In this document: positions 1 to 11,865 of the stretch, one piece after another
Position numbering within the stretch: the first letter of the stretch is position 1
Layout: every line of letters starts with the position of its first letter
Source: Cichorium intybus
Lineage: Eukaryota > Streptophyta > Magnoliopsida > Asterales > Asteraceae
Direction: 5' to 3'
DNA length: 64,000 bases
Assembly (NCBI GenBank): GCA_023525715.1
Contig: JAKNSD010000063.1
Location: 124,001 to 188,000 of the forward strand
Notes under the pieces: generated by a model
What the model saw: only the letters and a program-made list of their open reading frames with translations
Database searches by the model: none
What the model was told of the DNA's origin: nothing
Program-made: the position numbers and the translations under genes

Positions 1-193
1 TGTAGGTGAATTGAATAGTAATCAAATGTATAGCAATTTAGAGCGTACTTCCAATGTTTTGTCAAAATCATTCGTAAACTAAAACTCAAAATCCAAGTCT
101 TACCAAATACAATCTCAAAGTACATATGAAAATACCCTCCCCCAGTTTTTTCCTTATGGGGATCCCCGACTCTGGACCTGTGACCCAGTTTAG

Positions 194-409
194 TAATAAA
201 TTCGAAAAAAAGAGATGAATCAAGGAGTTCGTTTATTATCTCATAATCATGAAAAAGTTACAGAGGAATCACTTTATATACGCAAAGCAAACCCATCTTG
301 ACGTAAATAAAGGATAACTATTATCTAAAAGTCAAACTAACAATTATAAAAGATAAATACCCAACAAACATATGGATAATTATAATCTGAAATAAGATAA
401 GTTCCATTA
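194..409 (-). repeat. 3' LTR of copia 1
   Basis: It matches 7352-7567 over 216 bp with about five mismatches. In element orientation it begins TAATGG and ends TTTATTA rather than the usual TG...CA. The boundaries are fixed by the flanking TTTAG duplication and by the adjoining purine tract. Confidence 0.93.
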
Positions 410-419
410 CTCCCCCTCA
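410..419 (-). other. Polypurine tract of copia 1
   Basis: The plus strand reads ctccccctca immediately inside the 3' LTR, so the element strand is purine-rich (GAGGGGGAG). This is the expected plus-strand priming site. Confidence 0.8.
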
Positions 420-1456
420 AGTTGGAGCATGTAGATTACGAATGCCCAACTTGACAGCCAAGGTTTGAAGTCTGTCAGATCCAAGGGGTTTTGTAAGAAG
501 GTCAGCCAACTGGTTTGCTGTATGAATGGTGACTGGTTCAATCTCCTTAGACTCGACTCTTTCTTGAACAAAGTAGCAATCCATTTCCACATGTTTGGTA
601 CGCTCATGGAAAACTGGATTATGAGCAATGTGGCGAGCTGACTGATTGTCACAGAAAAGTTTGGTAGGCGAACGAACAGGGAAGCCAAGCTCAGACAACA
701 ACCATCGCATCCATAACACCTCACTAACTGTGGTGGCCATAGCACGGTACTCGGCCTCGGCAGACGAACGGGACACCACAGACTGTTTCTTTGACTTCCA
801 AGAAACGGGAGCGCCACCTAGCAACAATAAATAACCCGTTCTTGACCTTCGCGAGAATGGACAACCTAGCCAGTCCGAATCACTATAAGCCATGATATCA
901 TCTCCCCCATGTTTAGATAGAAGGATTCCCTGCCCCAACGTAACCTTGAGATAACGTAGCACACGCATGGCAGCATCCCAGTGACTCTGACGTGGGTCAG
1001 CAACAAATTGACTGAGTATGCTCACTGAATAAGAAAGGTCCGGGCGAGTGGCTTGTAAATAAAGTAATCGCCCAACCAGACGCCTATACCTGCTTGCATC
1101 CACACGCTTTTCTTCATCACCTTTATCTAATTTTAAATGTTGTTCCATAGGAAAACGGCTAGGACGACAACCAAGCAAACCTGCATCATCAAGGATGTTA
1201 ATAGAATACTTTCGTTGACTTAAGACAAGACCTTCTTTTGTGCGAGCTACTTCGATACCGAGAAAGTATTTAAGATCGCCAAGATCCTTAATACTAAACT
1301 GTTCATCAAGGTATTGTTTTGTTTCTTCAATTTTTGTACTATTATTGCCCACAATAATGACATCATCAACATAGATCAAAGCGGCAACAAAAACAGTCCC
1401 ACTTTTGAAGGTGAACAACGAAGGATCCGCATGAGATTGAGCAAAACCAAGCATTT
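417..1456 (-). pseudogene. copia 1: C-terminal reverse transcriptase and RNase H
   Basis: This is the last part of the polyprotein, downstream of the CACTA insertion. The first residues of the fragment complete reverse transcriptase: a YVDD box (LIYVDDVIIVGN) and the conserved LKYFLGIEVARTKEGL segment. The rest is Ty1-type RNase H, with AYSDSDWLGC, SSAEAEYRAMA and the CDNQSA and HIEMD-like motifs (here KHVEMD). It ends a few bases inside the 3' LTR side of the purine tract. The reading frame is open from 1456 to the stop at 417. The frame also reads past 1456 into CACTA sequence, but that part is not retroelement protein. Confidence 0.9.
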
Positions 1457-2640
1457 CACTACTAGAAAAACAGCTTTTAATGACATACGAACTATGACAC
1501 ACACTAATTTTATGACACACAAAAACGTATGTCATTAAAAAAGTGTCATCTTTCTTAAAATCTGAAGAATTTATGACATAAATAATGGTATGTCGTAAAT
1601 TTGTGTCATGTTTTATAATGATTACGACATACAAAAATGTATGTCATCTTTTAGTGTCATAATCAGAAAAGAAAAAAAAACACGGGAGACACTTTAGTGT
1701 CATTTTATAAAAAAAGTGTGTCATCTTTATTTCCTTTTAATTATTTCCCTTATCTCTCTAGGGTTTCACTTTCCCTCTCTACCCGTTTTCTCTCTCGGCT
1801 TCCTCAAACAATTGAAGCGATTCTCCACCGATTTATCCCCTTATTGTCGCCGACCATCTCTTGCCGGTTGAGGACCCTATCAACTCGACGCTTTTGCCAT
1901 TCAGCCTTCTAACTTGCCTCCGGAAGCTACTCCACCCCCTGTGTAAGACTTGTCGCCTTCGATCCTTGGTCGCACCAGACGGGAATATCATCAATGGTTA
2001 TCAATCGCCACTGTCAACAGTCGTTATCAATCGCCACCATCATCAATCATTAGGGTTTGATTCTGTACAAAGATCGATCATAACTACTTCTACATGTTTC
2101 TATCTTTTTCTCTCATTTATCGCGTGTTAGGGTTTGATTCTTGCCGATGATAGGGTTTCGATTCATGTTTTCCTAGTGTGGAATTGATCTTCCGGTGATG
2201 ACATTCTTCGACCTCACCAATCGATCCGACTGCACAGACCATTCGTACCACTTAGCGACTCCGACAGACATTTGTACACCCATCGACTTCACCAATCGGT
2301 TCGACTGCCTCCACATATCTGCAATTTGCTCCAGGTTTTTTCTCACCTATTTGCTACCGACTGCCTTCACAAAGCACACCACCGATCTGTTCATGGTTTG
2401 TAATTTTTCTTTTGGTTTCTGATTTTTTTATTAAGATTTTGGTTTTTGATTATCCATTTATCCATGGTTTGTTCTTGGATTTAATTTTTCAGATTCAGTC
2501 TCAATCAACTTCTAATATACGATTTTTCATTACGAAAGCCTTATTTTCAGATTCAGTCTCAATACTTTTGTTTATGGTTTGGATTTAATTTTCAGATTCA
2601 GTCTTAATACTTTTGTTTATGAAGGGCTTAGGGTTCGTAT

Positions 2641-2885
2641 GATTGTACAAGAAAATCAAGAATTTATCATACAGAATAAAGACTTTCCTGCTTTACCAGG
2701 TTTTAAAGGTGATAACACTCTCACATAATGAAATTTCTTTATCTTAATTTATTAACACTGTTTTAGATTTTGTATATGTTTCCATGGTGATTATGCTATG
2801 TATTTGCATCATAAGGAACCTCTTGGGGTAGGTTTGAGAGTGTTCAACTCTGATTACAGTCGTACGGGGATCAAAGGGTAAGTAA
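2641..2885 (+). pseudogene. Captured fragment resembling CCR4-NOT subunit NOT2 (VIP2)
   Basis: The plus strand at 2651-2703 reads QEFIIQNKDFPALPGFKG, close to the NEDFPALPG[FY]KGG motif of plant NOT2/VIP2 proteins. After about 70 bp of intron-like sequence, GDYAMYLHHKE (about 2785-2817) matches the next conserved block of that protein (family form DYAMDLHQKE), followed by GVGLRVFNS. The gap falls where a phase-compatible intron would separate FK from the next block. NOT2 is a subunit of the cytoplasmic and nuclear CCR4-NOT deadenylation complex. Only a small part is present, with no start and no C-terminal NOT box, so this is a transduplicated fragment. Recognition is from memory of the family. 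Confidence 0.55.
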
Positions 2886-3593
2886 ATCATTACAGGCACC
2901 ATAGATTGTTATGTGATTTGTGTTGTATGCCTCAAGATAAAGACTAATTTGGAATTTATAGTTTACTTTGAAATGTTAAATGTGAGTTTGCTTTACTATT
3001 TTTTAAAACTGAGATTTGTTTTCAGATTTTATTTGATTTTGGTTGAACGTTTGTAGGTAGTGTGTCAGCAATGTTAATTATTCCAAGTTTTAGTTAAACA
3101 CTATTCTAAATCTTCTACACGTGAATTTTGATCATCTTCTTAGCCATATTTTGTAATTTATAGTTTACTTTGATTTGATTGCTTTCTGATTTGTGCAGTA
3201 TGCCTTGAGATTGAAGTCCAATTGTATCTGCAAATGAATTGTAAGTTAACATATAGAATTTTGTCCATGTTGATAAAATATGACCAAAATTGACTCATTT
3301 TGTAAAATTTCAAGTTCTTTAAGAACCAAAATTTTCCCATTTTGACACACTTACATTTATTTATATGCAGCTTATACGGATTCTGTTTGGGCACTTGGTA
3401 GCACTCCAATATCGATGATCGTGAAGAATGGGCATATTTATAGTATTTTGATAAATTTAAAATGTTTATTATTTTGTATTTGACATACGACATTGTGATA
3501 ATGTGGTAATGTATGATATTTGTATTAATAATATTTTATTTCATGTTATGAGACATTAAATTTAATGTGTGATTTAATTTTAGTACTAGTTAA

Positions 3594-3764
<171 letters not shown>

Positions 3765-3962
3765 GTTTTTTTTAAATAATTTACGACTTACATTGTAAGT
3801 CATAATGGTTTGTCATTAATGTATGTCGTAAATTTACGACACACAAATGTGTGTCATCTGTCATTTATGACAGGGGCTTCCTTGACATACATTTGCGTGT
3901 CATCTGTACCCTTTAATGACACGCAATGCGTGTCATTAAAAGCCTTTTTTCTAGTAGTGTTT

Positions 3963-4408
3963 GTAAAGCAGCGGTAAACTTATAGAACCAATTTCTAGAG
4001 GCTTGTTTGAGTCCATATATGGACTTTTTCAGTTTGCAAACTCGGTTATCATTTTCTTTTCCAAACCCTTGAGGCATTTTCATATAGACCTCTTCCTCAA
4101 GGTCTCCGTGTAGGAAGGCATTATTCACATCGAGCTGATTAATTATCCAATCCTTTTTTATGGCAATTGTTAAAAGCACACGAACTGTAACCAGTTTAGC
4201 CACAGGAGCGAAAGTGTCATGAAAGTCTACTCCTTCCATTTGTGTATAGCCCTTAGCCACGAGCCTCGCTTTATATCTTTCAACTTCACCGTTAGGTTTG
4301 TACTTGATTTTGAACAGAGTCAATGGCGTGTTTACCTTCTGGTAGATGTGTTACTGCCCATGTTTCATTCAACTCAAGAGCTTTTATTTCTTTGTACATG
4401 GCCATTCT
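3963..4408 (-). pseudogene. copia 1: N-terminal reverse transcriptase
   Basis: From about 4323 the minus strand encodes the start of the RVT_2 domain: YKARLVAKGYTQ, FAPVAKLVTVR, QLDVNNAFLHGDLEEEVYM and KKSIYGLKQASRNW, all standard copia reverse transcriptase landmarks. The fragment ends at the CACTA insertion point, in the middle of the domain. Between 4323 and 4409 the frame linking it to the integrase part is lost by at least one frameshift and several stops. Confidence 0.88.
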
Positions 4409-5424
4409 CTATTTTGGATCACGAGAGGCCTGTTTGAAAGTTTTGGGCTCATTGTGTGTCACAATGGCTACTAAAAAAGCTTTATGAGTGTTAGAAAATT
4501 TTTCATATGAAACATAGTTAGTGAGAGGATGTACCATGGAAGCGACTTGATTGGGAGTACTTTGAGAGTGATTGACGGATGGGGGGAGTGTGACGTTGTA
4601 GTCTTGGAAACGGGCAGGTGGATTTTTAGCTCTGACGGGGCGAGTAGTTCTGTCAGGGCTGGTAGATCCATCGACATTTAGCTCCGTATCTGTTTTGTGA
4701 TCATGGGCTTGCGAGGCAGTTTGGACAGGTGAGGTAGTATGGGATGACGACGCGGGATTGGGCTCGTGCGGCGGCTCGGGCGATGGTGGAATGATCTCTG
4801 GTTGGTCCGTCGACACCTCCATAGGTGAGGTATCTGGGACTGATGAGTCATTGGGGGACGGCGACGCTGTATTGAGCTCATGCATCCGGCAGCCGGCTTC
4901 AAACATACATTCTTCAGACTCCTCATTGGAGTCTAAATTGCTCATGGGAAATTTATCTTCCAGAAACCGAACGTCTCTAGATGTGACAATTTTATGATTC
5001 TCTAAATCGTAAATCTTATAGCCCTTAACGCCTTGTAAATACCCCACAAATATTCCCGGTCTCCCGCGAGGTTCAAACTTATCTCCACCAGTTTCTGTGC
5101 TACGATAATATGCTAAACATCCAAATATTCGCATATCATCATAACTAGGCTTTTGACCATAAAGGATCTCATAAGGTGTCAACCCATTCAAGACCTTTGA
5201 TGGCATTCTATTTATGACAAAAGTGGCAGTTAAAATACACTCACCCCAAAAATGCTTTGGTAAATTCGCCTCAAATCTGAGAGCTCGCGCTGTTTCAAGA
5301 AGATGACGATGCTTACGCTCCACAACCCCATTTTGTTGTGGAGTGTAAGGGAACGATGTTTCAAGGAGCATCCCTTCCTTCGCATAAAATTCACGCATGG
5401 CATTGGATACAAACTCTCCCCCCG
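4409..5424 (-). pseudogene. copia 1: C-terminal integrase and linker
   Basis: The frame continues the integrase core after the frameshift at about 5424, with YTPQQNGVVERKHRH carrying the catalytic glutamate. The C-terminal integrase part follows (FGCLAYYRS, GIFVGYLQGVKGYKIYDLE), then a Pro/Ser/Thr-rich linker leading to the reverse transcriptase. The break from the preceding frame lies in a run of six G residues. Confidence 0.88.
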
Positions 5425-7301
5425 TTGTCGCAACGTATGCGTTTAATTTGTTTGTTAAACTGAGTTTTGACTATTCTGCAAAAATCTATTAGACACGTAC
5501 TAGCTTCATCTTTGTGTTTAAGAAGAAAAGTCCACACAGCACGACTAAAATCATCCACTATGGTTAAAAAATAGAAGGCTTTATTTAACGAAGGAGTTCT
5601 ATATTTTCCCCACACATCACAATGAATTAAATCGAAACAAGAAACCGTCTTTATTGTACTAAGTGGAAAGGGTAGCCTTGTGTGCTTTGCTTTGTAACAG
5701 GCATCACAATTTGTAGTCTTATTTGAAACATTTTTAACAAAATCTAAAGTAGAAATCTTCTTATTTGAGGGATGTCCAAGCCGCTTGTGCCAAACTTCAA
5801 AATTCACCATGAGAGCTTGACACTTCTTTGCCTCCCCCATCCGGTACAATCCTTCTGAAAAGTTACCCGCACCAATCAAGTGCTTCGTTGACAGATCCTG
5901 CATCACAAAAAATTGTGGGAAAAAGGTAATGGCACAATTGAGCCTATTGGTAAGTCTTCCAACAGACAAAAGGTTATAATTGAAATCGGGTACATATAAA
6001 ACATGATTTATTTTAATTCCACCAGGCAAAATATGAACACCTTCTCCCTCAACAGACACCTTTTCACCATTAGGGATGACAACAGGTGTCTCTTTTGGGT
6101 TTCTAGTGACATTTTCCAAAAAATTGATTTGATGGGTGATGTGTTCAGTAGCTCCTGAATCCACTACCCATTCGCAATTAGAATCAATTCTACCTGCCAT
6201 ATGCGCCATTGGTTGAGTGGTTTTACCGTCCACAGTGTTTTCTTCCTTAAAATGATTCATGAACAGATGATATTGCTCGTCGGTCAAACCAGCGATGGGG
6301 CTAGGCCCAAGCTCAACACATGCTGCCTTGGTTCGTGGTTTGTCTTTCTTTCCGGGCCACCAATCGGGGTAGCCGATTATCTTAAAGCAACCATCTCTGT
6401 TGTGTCCTTCCTTCGAACAGAAAGTACAATACTGCTTTTTATCGTTTTCTGATTTTTGGGTTTTTGAAGTGCTGGAGGGCTGTTGCGATGGCTGATATTG
6501 TTGCTTCCCTTGATTTTGTTGAGCAACCTTGCGATTTGAGTGATTAACTTGGAATGCAGTCGCTTCGACATTTGGTCTCTTTGATCCTGTCGTTAATGCA
6601 CGTTGCTGCTCATCTTCAGCGAGAAGATGGAAAACAGTGCTTAACGAGGGGGTGGGTTTCATTGCTAGGATCTGGGTACGAATCACCGAAAACTCGTCAT
6701 CTAGACCCATAAGGAAGTCGTATGTCCTTTCCTTTTCTTTCAGTTCGTTTAACATCTTTCCAATATTGCATGTACATCCTTCACAGGCACAGCGAGGAGT
6801 CGGGAGAACGAGTTGCAACTCATCCCAAATCGATCTCAACTTGGTATAATAATTAGAAACAGTCGTACCTCCTTGTCTTATGGCGTTTAGGGTTTGTTTG
6901 AGCTCGTATGCTCGTGGGGCTCCCTCCTTCTCGAAACGTTCTTCCAAGTCTCTCCATATTTCCGACGAGGTCTTCGCATACCTCACGCTGGTTCTTATTT
7001 CTCGCTCCATCGCAGTCGTCAGCCATCCTTTAATCATAGCATCAGCCCTCACCCACGCAAGGGACATCGGTGATCCGGCTTCCGGTTTCTTGATGGTACC
7101 GTCGACTAGTCCCATCTTGTTTTTCGCCAACAAGAAATTGATCATCTCTTGTTTCCATTTGTTGAAATTGTGATCGTTCAAGACATCATTCACCTGCATC
7201 TGTTTGGGATAATCAGACGGGTGAATATAGTATGGTGAGTTGACATCAATCGTCTCCCCACCGGTTTCTTTTCCTGAACCTTCCGGCTTCTCTCCCGCCA
7301 T
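5391..7301 (-). pseudogene. copia 1: gag, protease and N-terminal integrase
   Basis: A 636-codon frame starts at 7301, about 50 bp inside the 5' LTR. Residues 1-250 are a copia gag domain (YYIHPSDYPKQMQVNDVL near the start). A CCHC zinc knuckle, CTFCSKEGHNRDGC, lies near residue 293. The aspartic protease motif VVDSGATEHITH is near 379. The GAG-pre-integrase HHCC region follows (WHKRLGHPSNKK), then the integrase core with the first two catalytic aspartates (LIHCDVWG and RCDNGG). The frame then shifts and stops. The products would form the capsid and process and integrate the cDNA, but the chain is cut within integrase. Confidence 0.92.
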
Positions 7302-7339
7302 GGTCGATGACGGGTTTTAGGGTTTCTTCTAGATCTTCT

Positions 7340-7351
7340 GCTCTGATACCA
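7340..7351 (-). other. Primer-binding site of copia 1
   Basis: TGGTATCAGAGC on the minus strand, directly next to the 5' LTR, is complementary to the 3' end of initiator methionine tRNA, the usual copia primer. Confidence 0.92.
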
Positions 7352-7567
7352 TAATAAATTCGAAAAAAAGAGATGAATCAATGAGTTCGTTTATTATCTC
7401 ATAATCATGAAAAATTTACAGAGGAATCACTTTATATACGCAAAGCAAACCCATCTTGACATAAATAAAGGATAACTATTATCTAAAAGTCAAACTAACA
7501 ATTATAAAAGATAAATACCCAACAAACATATGGATAATTATAATCTGACGTAAGATAAGTTCCATTA
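7352..7567 (-). repeat. 5' LTR of copia 1
   Basis: It is the partner of 194-409. A TATATAAAG-like promoter element lies on the minus strand near 7430-7438. The right edge meets the second copy of the TTTAG target duplication at 7568-7572. Confidence 0.93.
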
Positions 7568-7686
7568 TTTAGCAGGGAATCCTAGGCCCAAAATAGACCA
7601 ACTACGTCGCAATCCATGCTTTGGTCATGTGTAAAATATTGTTTAGGTAGGTCGACAAGGTACCATGTGGAGTAGAACTTTAAATA

Positions 7687-7977
7687 TCAATAATCAACAC
7701 CAAAAAGAAGCACGACAACAAAAATTGGTACTTCAACAAGTTTATTTTCATAATTTGGCTGATAAAAACGTTTTGTAGAAAGTAAAAATGGTTTTGGTTT
7801 AAGTGAGTAATTAACAGACTTGAACTTCCTATGACTGCTTGAAGGTTGAGGTTGAGAGGCTAACTTTTCTTTTGATGATAAAATGGATAAACTTGCATAA
7901 GCTGGTGCAGTAAAATCTCCATGGATGTAGACATTTTGATATGACTGTGGCTTAAATGATCCCATGTACACACACAT
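7687..7977 (-). other. Unassigned exon-like open frame in host flank
   Basis: A 96-codon minus-strand frame of balanced, Ser/Lys/Gln-rich composition without simple repeats. I do not recognise a family. It lies just downstream of a second open stretch (8009-8145) on the same strand. The two could be exons of one host gene now split by copia 2, but no splice structure is convincing. It may equally be a chance frame. Confidence 0.25.
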
Positions 7978-8008
7978 GTTAGAGAAAATGGTAACTTAGC
8001 TTATTCAG

Positions 8009-8145
8009 TTATTTGGAAATTGAAGGCACAATTGGTATTTCACTTGTGCTATTCATCTTAGTTTTGTCAATGTTATTGCAGTGTTCAGCAACACCACTAA
8101 GAATTCCAGCATCAACTGCATTTGATGCATTGCTGCATTTGAACC
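8009..8145 (-). other. Unassigned terminal exon-like frame in host flank
   Basis: The minus strand holds about 44 codons ending at a TAA (8009-8011), including SNASNAVDAGILSGVAEHC. The composition looks protein-like. Upstream codons reach a stop near the copia 2 insertion site (8153), and a possible AG acceptor lies within the frame. The family is not recognised. Confidence 0.25.
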
Positions 8146-8153
8146 ATTGTTAT

Positions 8154-8287
8154 TAATAGAGTAGGATTCGATCATGTTCTCATATCACAAAATAATCTAT
8201 ATATAGGTATAGGGGTTTGACTATTTTACACTTTGACACCTTCTAGAATGTGAACTATACAGACGTGTTACATATTTTGTTATAATA
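8154..8287 (-). repeat. 3' LTR of copia 2
   Basis: A 134-bp LTR with a short TATA-like core (ctatatatagg on the plus strand, 8197-8207). It is the unexpanded partner of 12784-13013. Confidence 0.9.
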
Positions 8288-8517
8288 TACCCCCTCAGTT
8301 TAAGGAGGAGGTTCTCAAATGCTTAGACTGTTTCGAAAATCATTAAATGGAATCCGTGGCAAGCCCTTGGTGAATATATCCGCTAACTGGTATCGAGAAG
8401 GTACGTGTATAACATGAATTTAACCTCTTTGAACTTTTTCGCGTACGAAATGGATGTCAATTTCGATATGCTTCGTGCGTTTGTGTTGAATTAGATTCTC
8501 GGTCATGTAAATGGCAC

Positions 8518-8901
8518 TCACATTGTCACAGTAAACAATGGAAGTGCGAGTGGGAGGTCGGCCCAGCTCCAAAAGGAGGTTGCAAATCCAGCAGATTCGC
8601 CTACGATGTGTGCGACCTCACGATATTCTGCCTCCGCACTTGAACGAGATATCGTAGATTGCCTCTTCGAAGACCAAGAAATGAGGTTATCGCCAAGATA
8701 TACGCAATATTCGGATGTTGAGCGTCTAGTGTCGGGGCAACCGGCCCAATCAGCATCGGTATAAGAGATAAGAGAGGTGTTTGGGCTACAGTGCATATGA
8801 AGACCCATCGATAACGTACCCTTGATGTAACGTAGGATCCGTTTTAGTGCGTTAAAGTGAGAGGTACGCGGAGCATGCATGTGCATGCACACCTGTTCCA
8901 C
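8518..8901 (-). pseudogene. copia 2: RNase H
   Basis: The frame contains SYTDADWAGCPDTRRSTS and SSAEAEYREVAH, signature stretches of copia RNase H. The last residues drift out of frame: the CDN and HIEID-type motifs are not in this frame, so a frameshift near 8560 truncates the domain. The sequence from there to 8300 is the degenerate remainder. Confidence 0.85.
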
Positions 8902-8907
8902 GGCGTA

Positions 8908-9714
8908 TCAGATATTTGGGCGTGTGAAAGTAAGGTACTGTAGTGCCCCAGCAAGGCTTCGGTAGGTTGTGGCATCTGTAATAAGCTCCCCAGCAGTTGA
9001 ACTGAGTTTACCGGCTGTGTCAACAGGAGTTTGAATAGGATTACATTCGGTCATTTTTGCACGTGCTAAAATATCTGAGGCATATTTATGCTGTGAGAGA
9101 AACAAGCCGTGAGAATCTCGGGTGATAGAGATGCCAAGAAAATAACTGAGAGGCCCGAGGTCTTTCATTGCAAACTCGGAGTAAAGACGCGACATTAGAT
9201 ATGCCTTAAGTGTCGGAGAAGATGTGGTAAGAATGATGTCATCTGCATAAAGAAGTACATAAGCTGTCTCCTGCCTGTTGCGATAAATAAACAAAGAATG
9301 GTCACTTGAGCTATGGTGAAAGCCCAAAGTGGTAACATAATCTGTAAACATTTGGTACCAAGCCCTCGGCGCCTGTTTCAGCCAGTATAGAGACTTTTTC
9401 AGTTGACACACATGGTGTGGGAAACGTGAATCACGAAAACCCAAGGGTTGAGGCATGTACACCGTCTCGGATAAAAAACCATGGAGAAATGTGTTCTTTA
9501 CATCGAGTTGATTAATCTCCCACCTGTTAAATAATGCAATGCTAAGAATTGTTCGAATAGTAGCGGGCTTTACCACCGAACTGAACGTTTCATGACAATC
9601 CACCGCTACTTCTTGAGACCTGCCATCACATACTAAACGGGCTTTATAGCGCTCAAGTGAGCCATCCAATTTAGTTTTATGTTTGAATATCCATATGCAA
9701 CGAATGAGATTCAT
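8908..9714 (-). pseudogene. copia 2: reverse transcriptase
   Basis: The RVT_2 landmarks are present in order: YKARLVCDG, CHETFSSVVKPATIR, QLDVKNTFLHGFL, LKQAPRAWYQMF, the catalytic LLYADDIILTTSS (YADD box) and LGPLSYFLGISITRD. The start of the domain and the join to RNase H are broken by stops. Confidence 0.88.
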
Positions 9715-9738
9715 GTCACGATGTCAGGGTACAAGCTC

Positions 9739-10844
9739 TCACGTCTTATTGTCAATAAGAGCATTAAACTCATCTGTCATGGCACGGTTCCAAAAAGTGT
9801 TGGCTAATGCGTCATGTGGGTTATGGGGTAAGGGCTCAAAGGTGGTGGTGGTAGTGGTGTTTAGATTAAAGGGAAGTTTGGTTTTGGTAATACCCGCCAT
9901 GCTACGTGTTGTCATGGTGCGGGTTGGTGGTGGTGGTGCATTGGTTGATTGAGATGGTGCAGAGTCGGCTGAGGGTGGATCAAGATCTGTTGGTTTGGGG
10001 AATCGGCTATAAGTTTGAAGTGGTGGAGGGTGAGATTGAGTGTTTGGTGAGAGTGGGGTAGCAGCAATTGGTGGAGGAGTAAGTGGATCTGAATTAGTAG
10101 TGGGGGGCTGAGTCATAGGAGTCGGGTCAGAGTTTGTTGAAATGGGAGCAGGAGTGGTAGTGGTATGGGCAACGGATTCCCACGGGGAAGGGTGAGTGTC
10201 TGAGGAGATTTGGGTGTGTAGAAAGTCATATTTTGGTGGAGTGGAGTGAAGAGTTTGGAAAGGGAAAATATTTTCTTCAAAGATGGCGTGACGGGAGAGG
10301 AGTATTTTGCAAGAAGAGAGATCATAGCATTTGTACCCCCTATGATTGGCGGGATACCCTAAGAAAACACATGGAGTTGATCGATTTTGAAGTTTGTGGA
10401 TAGAAGTGGAAGGAAGGAGTGGGTAATAGAGGAAACTGAATGTACGAAGATGAGAATAGGATGGTTGTTTGTGATAGAGAAGGGAGGTGGGTGTTTGGTT
10501 TTGTTTGGTCTTTCTTGGAAGGATATTCAGGATGTAGGTAGCCATCTGTAAGGCGTGATGCCAAAAGGTTGGAGGGACGGAAGCATGAGTGAGTAGAGTA
10601 CGAAGGATGTTATTAGTAGACCGAATTTTGCGTTCGGCCTTCCCATTTTGAGAGGAAGTGTGTGGACATGAGAAACGAAATAACATACCGTTTGTGGTAC
10701 AAAACTCATGAATTTTTTTGTATTGTATTCCGTTCCGTTATCACATTGAAGCGTTTTGAGATCGCGATTGAATTGAGTTTTGATTAGACGGTGAAAGGAG
10801 AGAAAGATAGAAAAGTAGGATGATTTATTGGTGAGAGGATATGT
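9739..10844 (-). pseudogene. copia 2: integrase core and C-terminus
   Basis: From 10686 the frame reads SQNGKAERKIRSTNN (catalytic glutamate region), then FLGYPANHRGYKCYDL and a Pro/Thr/Ser-rich linker. The preceding part with the QCDNGTEY aspartate motif lies in another frame at about 10740-10690. Stops and frameshifts between 10845 and 10686 break the integrase. Confidence 0.85.
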
Positions 10845-11600
10845 CTATAAAAAGTTTGTATAATCATCAAGAAACAATATATAATATCGGTGACCACCCG
10901 AACTAAGAATTAAGGATGTCCACAGATCACTATGTATAATATCAAACGGGAGCATTGTATTAGACAAAGAATCATGAAATGGCAATTTAATATGTTTCCC
11001 AAAAACACAAGATTGACAAACGTTTGAATCTGAAATTTTGGAAACAGAAATAGACTTATTTTTATTCAAAACACGTAATAAAGAAACGCCCGGATGGCCT
11101 TGACGTTGATGCCATAAGTCTTGTGAAAGAGCTGCAAAAGTTGAAGGATTGTTGGTATGAGCCGATTGTAGAGTGAGCGGGTAAAGGTCTCCGGTGCTAT
11201 CACATCGAAGAATAGGAATCTTGGTCTGGAAATCCTTCACAAGAAAACCAAAAGGGTCAAATTCAATGGCAATGTGGTTATATGTAGTAAGGCGACGGAC
11301 GGATAAAAGGTTTTTAATAAGGTGTGGAGCAAAGAGAACATTGTTTATTTTGAAAGGTGGAAAAGGTGGGGAAAGTGTTGTGTATCCCGTCCCGTTGATA
11401 GGTATTTTGAAACCGTTGCCAATGACAATATGGTTTTGACTGCTATTATTGATATAAGAGGAAAGTGTACCTGTGGAATGAGTCATGTGATTTTTAGCCC
11501 CGGTGTCGAGATACCAATTTTGATATGGGTTCAAGGTCATAGTGTGCAAGGCGTGCTTAATGTTGGTGGGCGTATAATAATTTTCTGAAGCAGCACACAC
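10845..11600 (-). pseudogene. copia 2: protease, pre-integrase and N-terminal integrase
   Basis: The frame holds the aspartic protease motif WYLDTGAKNHMTH, the VLFAPHLIKNLLSVRRL stretch, the HHCC region (LWHQRQGHPGVSLLR with CQSCVFGKH) and the first catalytic aspartate of integrase (IIHSDLW). It ends at a stop within the integrase core. Confidence 0.88.
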
Positions 11601-11865
11601 CTGAGCAGGAGGAGCACCAAGGATGCCCGGGCCGGGTGGACCAGGAGGTCGTGGAGGACGAGAAAATGGTGTAGTTGGATAGGGGCATGGTGGAGACGAC
11701 CACTGCTGCCCATTTTGATATGAATTAGGATTCCACTGTTGTGAGTAAAAATAATAACCAGGAAAGTTGCCGCCACGACCACGACCGCGTCCGCAGCCGC
11801 GACCACGACCGCCCCAGCCACGCCCACGGGGTGTCGAGTCAGAAGAACCTCTGCCACGTTGCTGG

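Noticed and set aside
1697..2130. Two plus-strand ORFs in the CACTA element
   Set aside because: Pyrimidine-rich, 5'-UTR-like sequence with no protein match; kept only as part of the captured region.
11537..11857. 106-codon Val/Ala-rich ORF
   Set aside because: It is a wrong-frame reading of the Arg/Gly-rich gag tail of copia 2.
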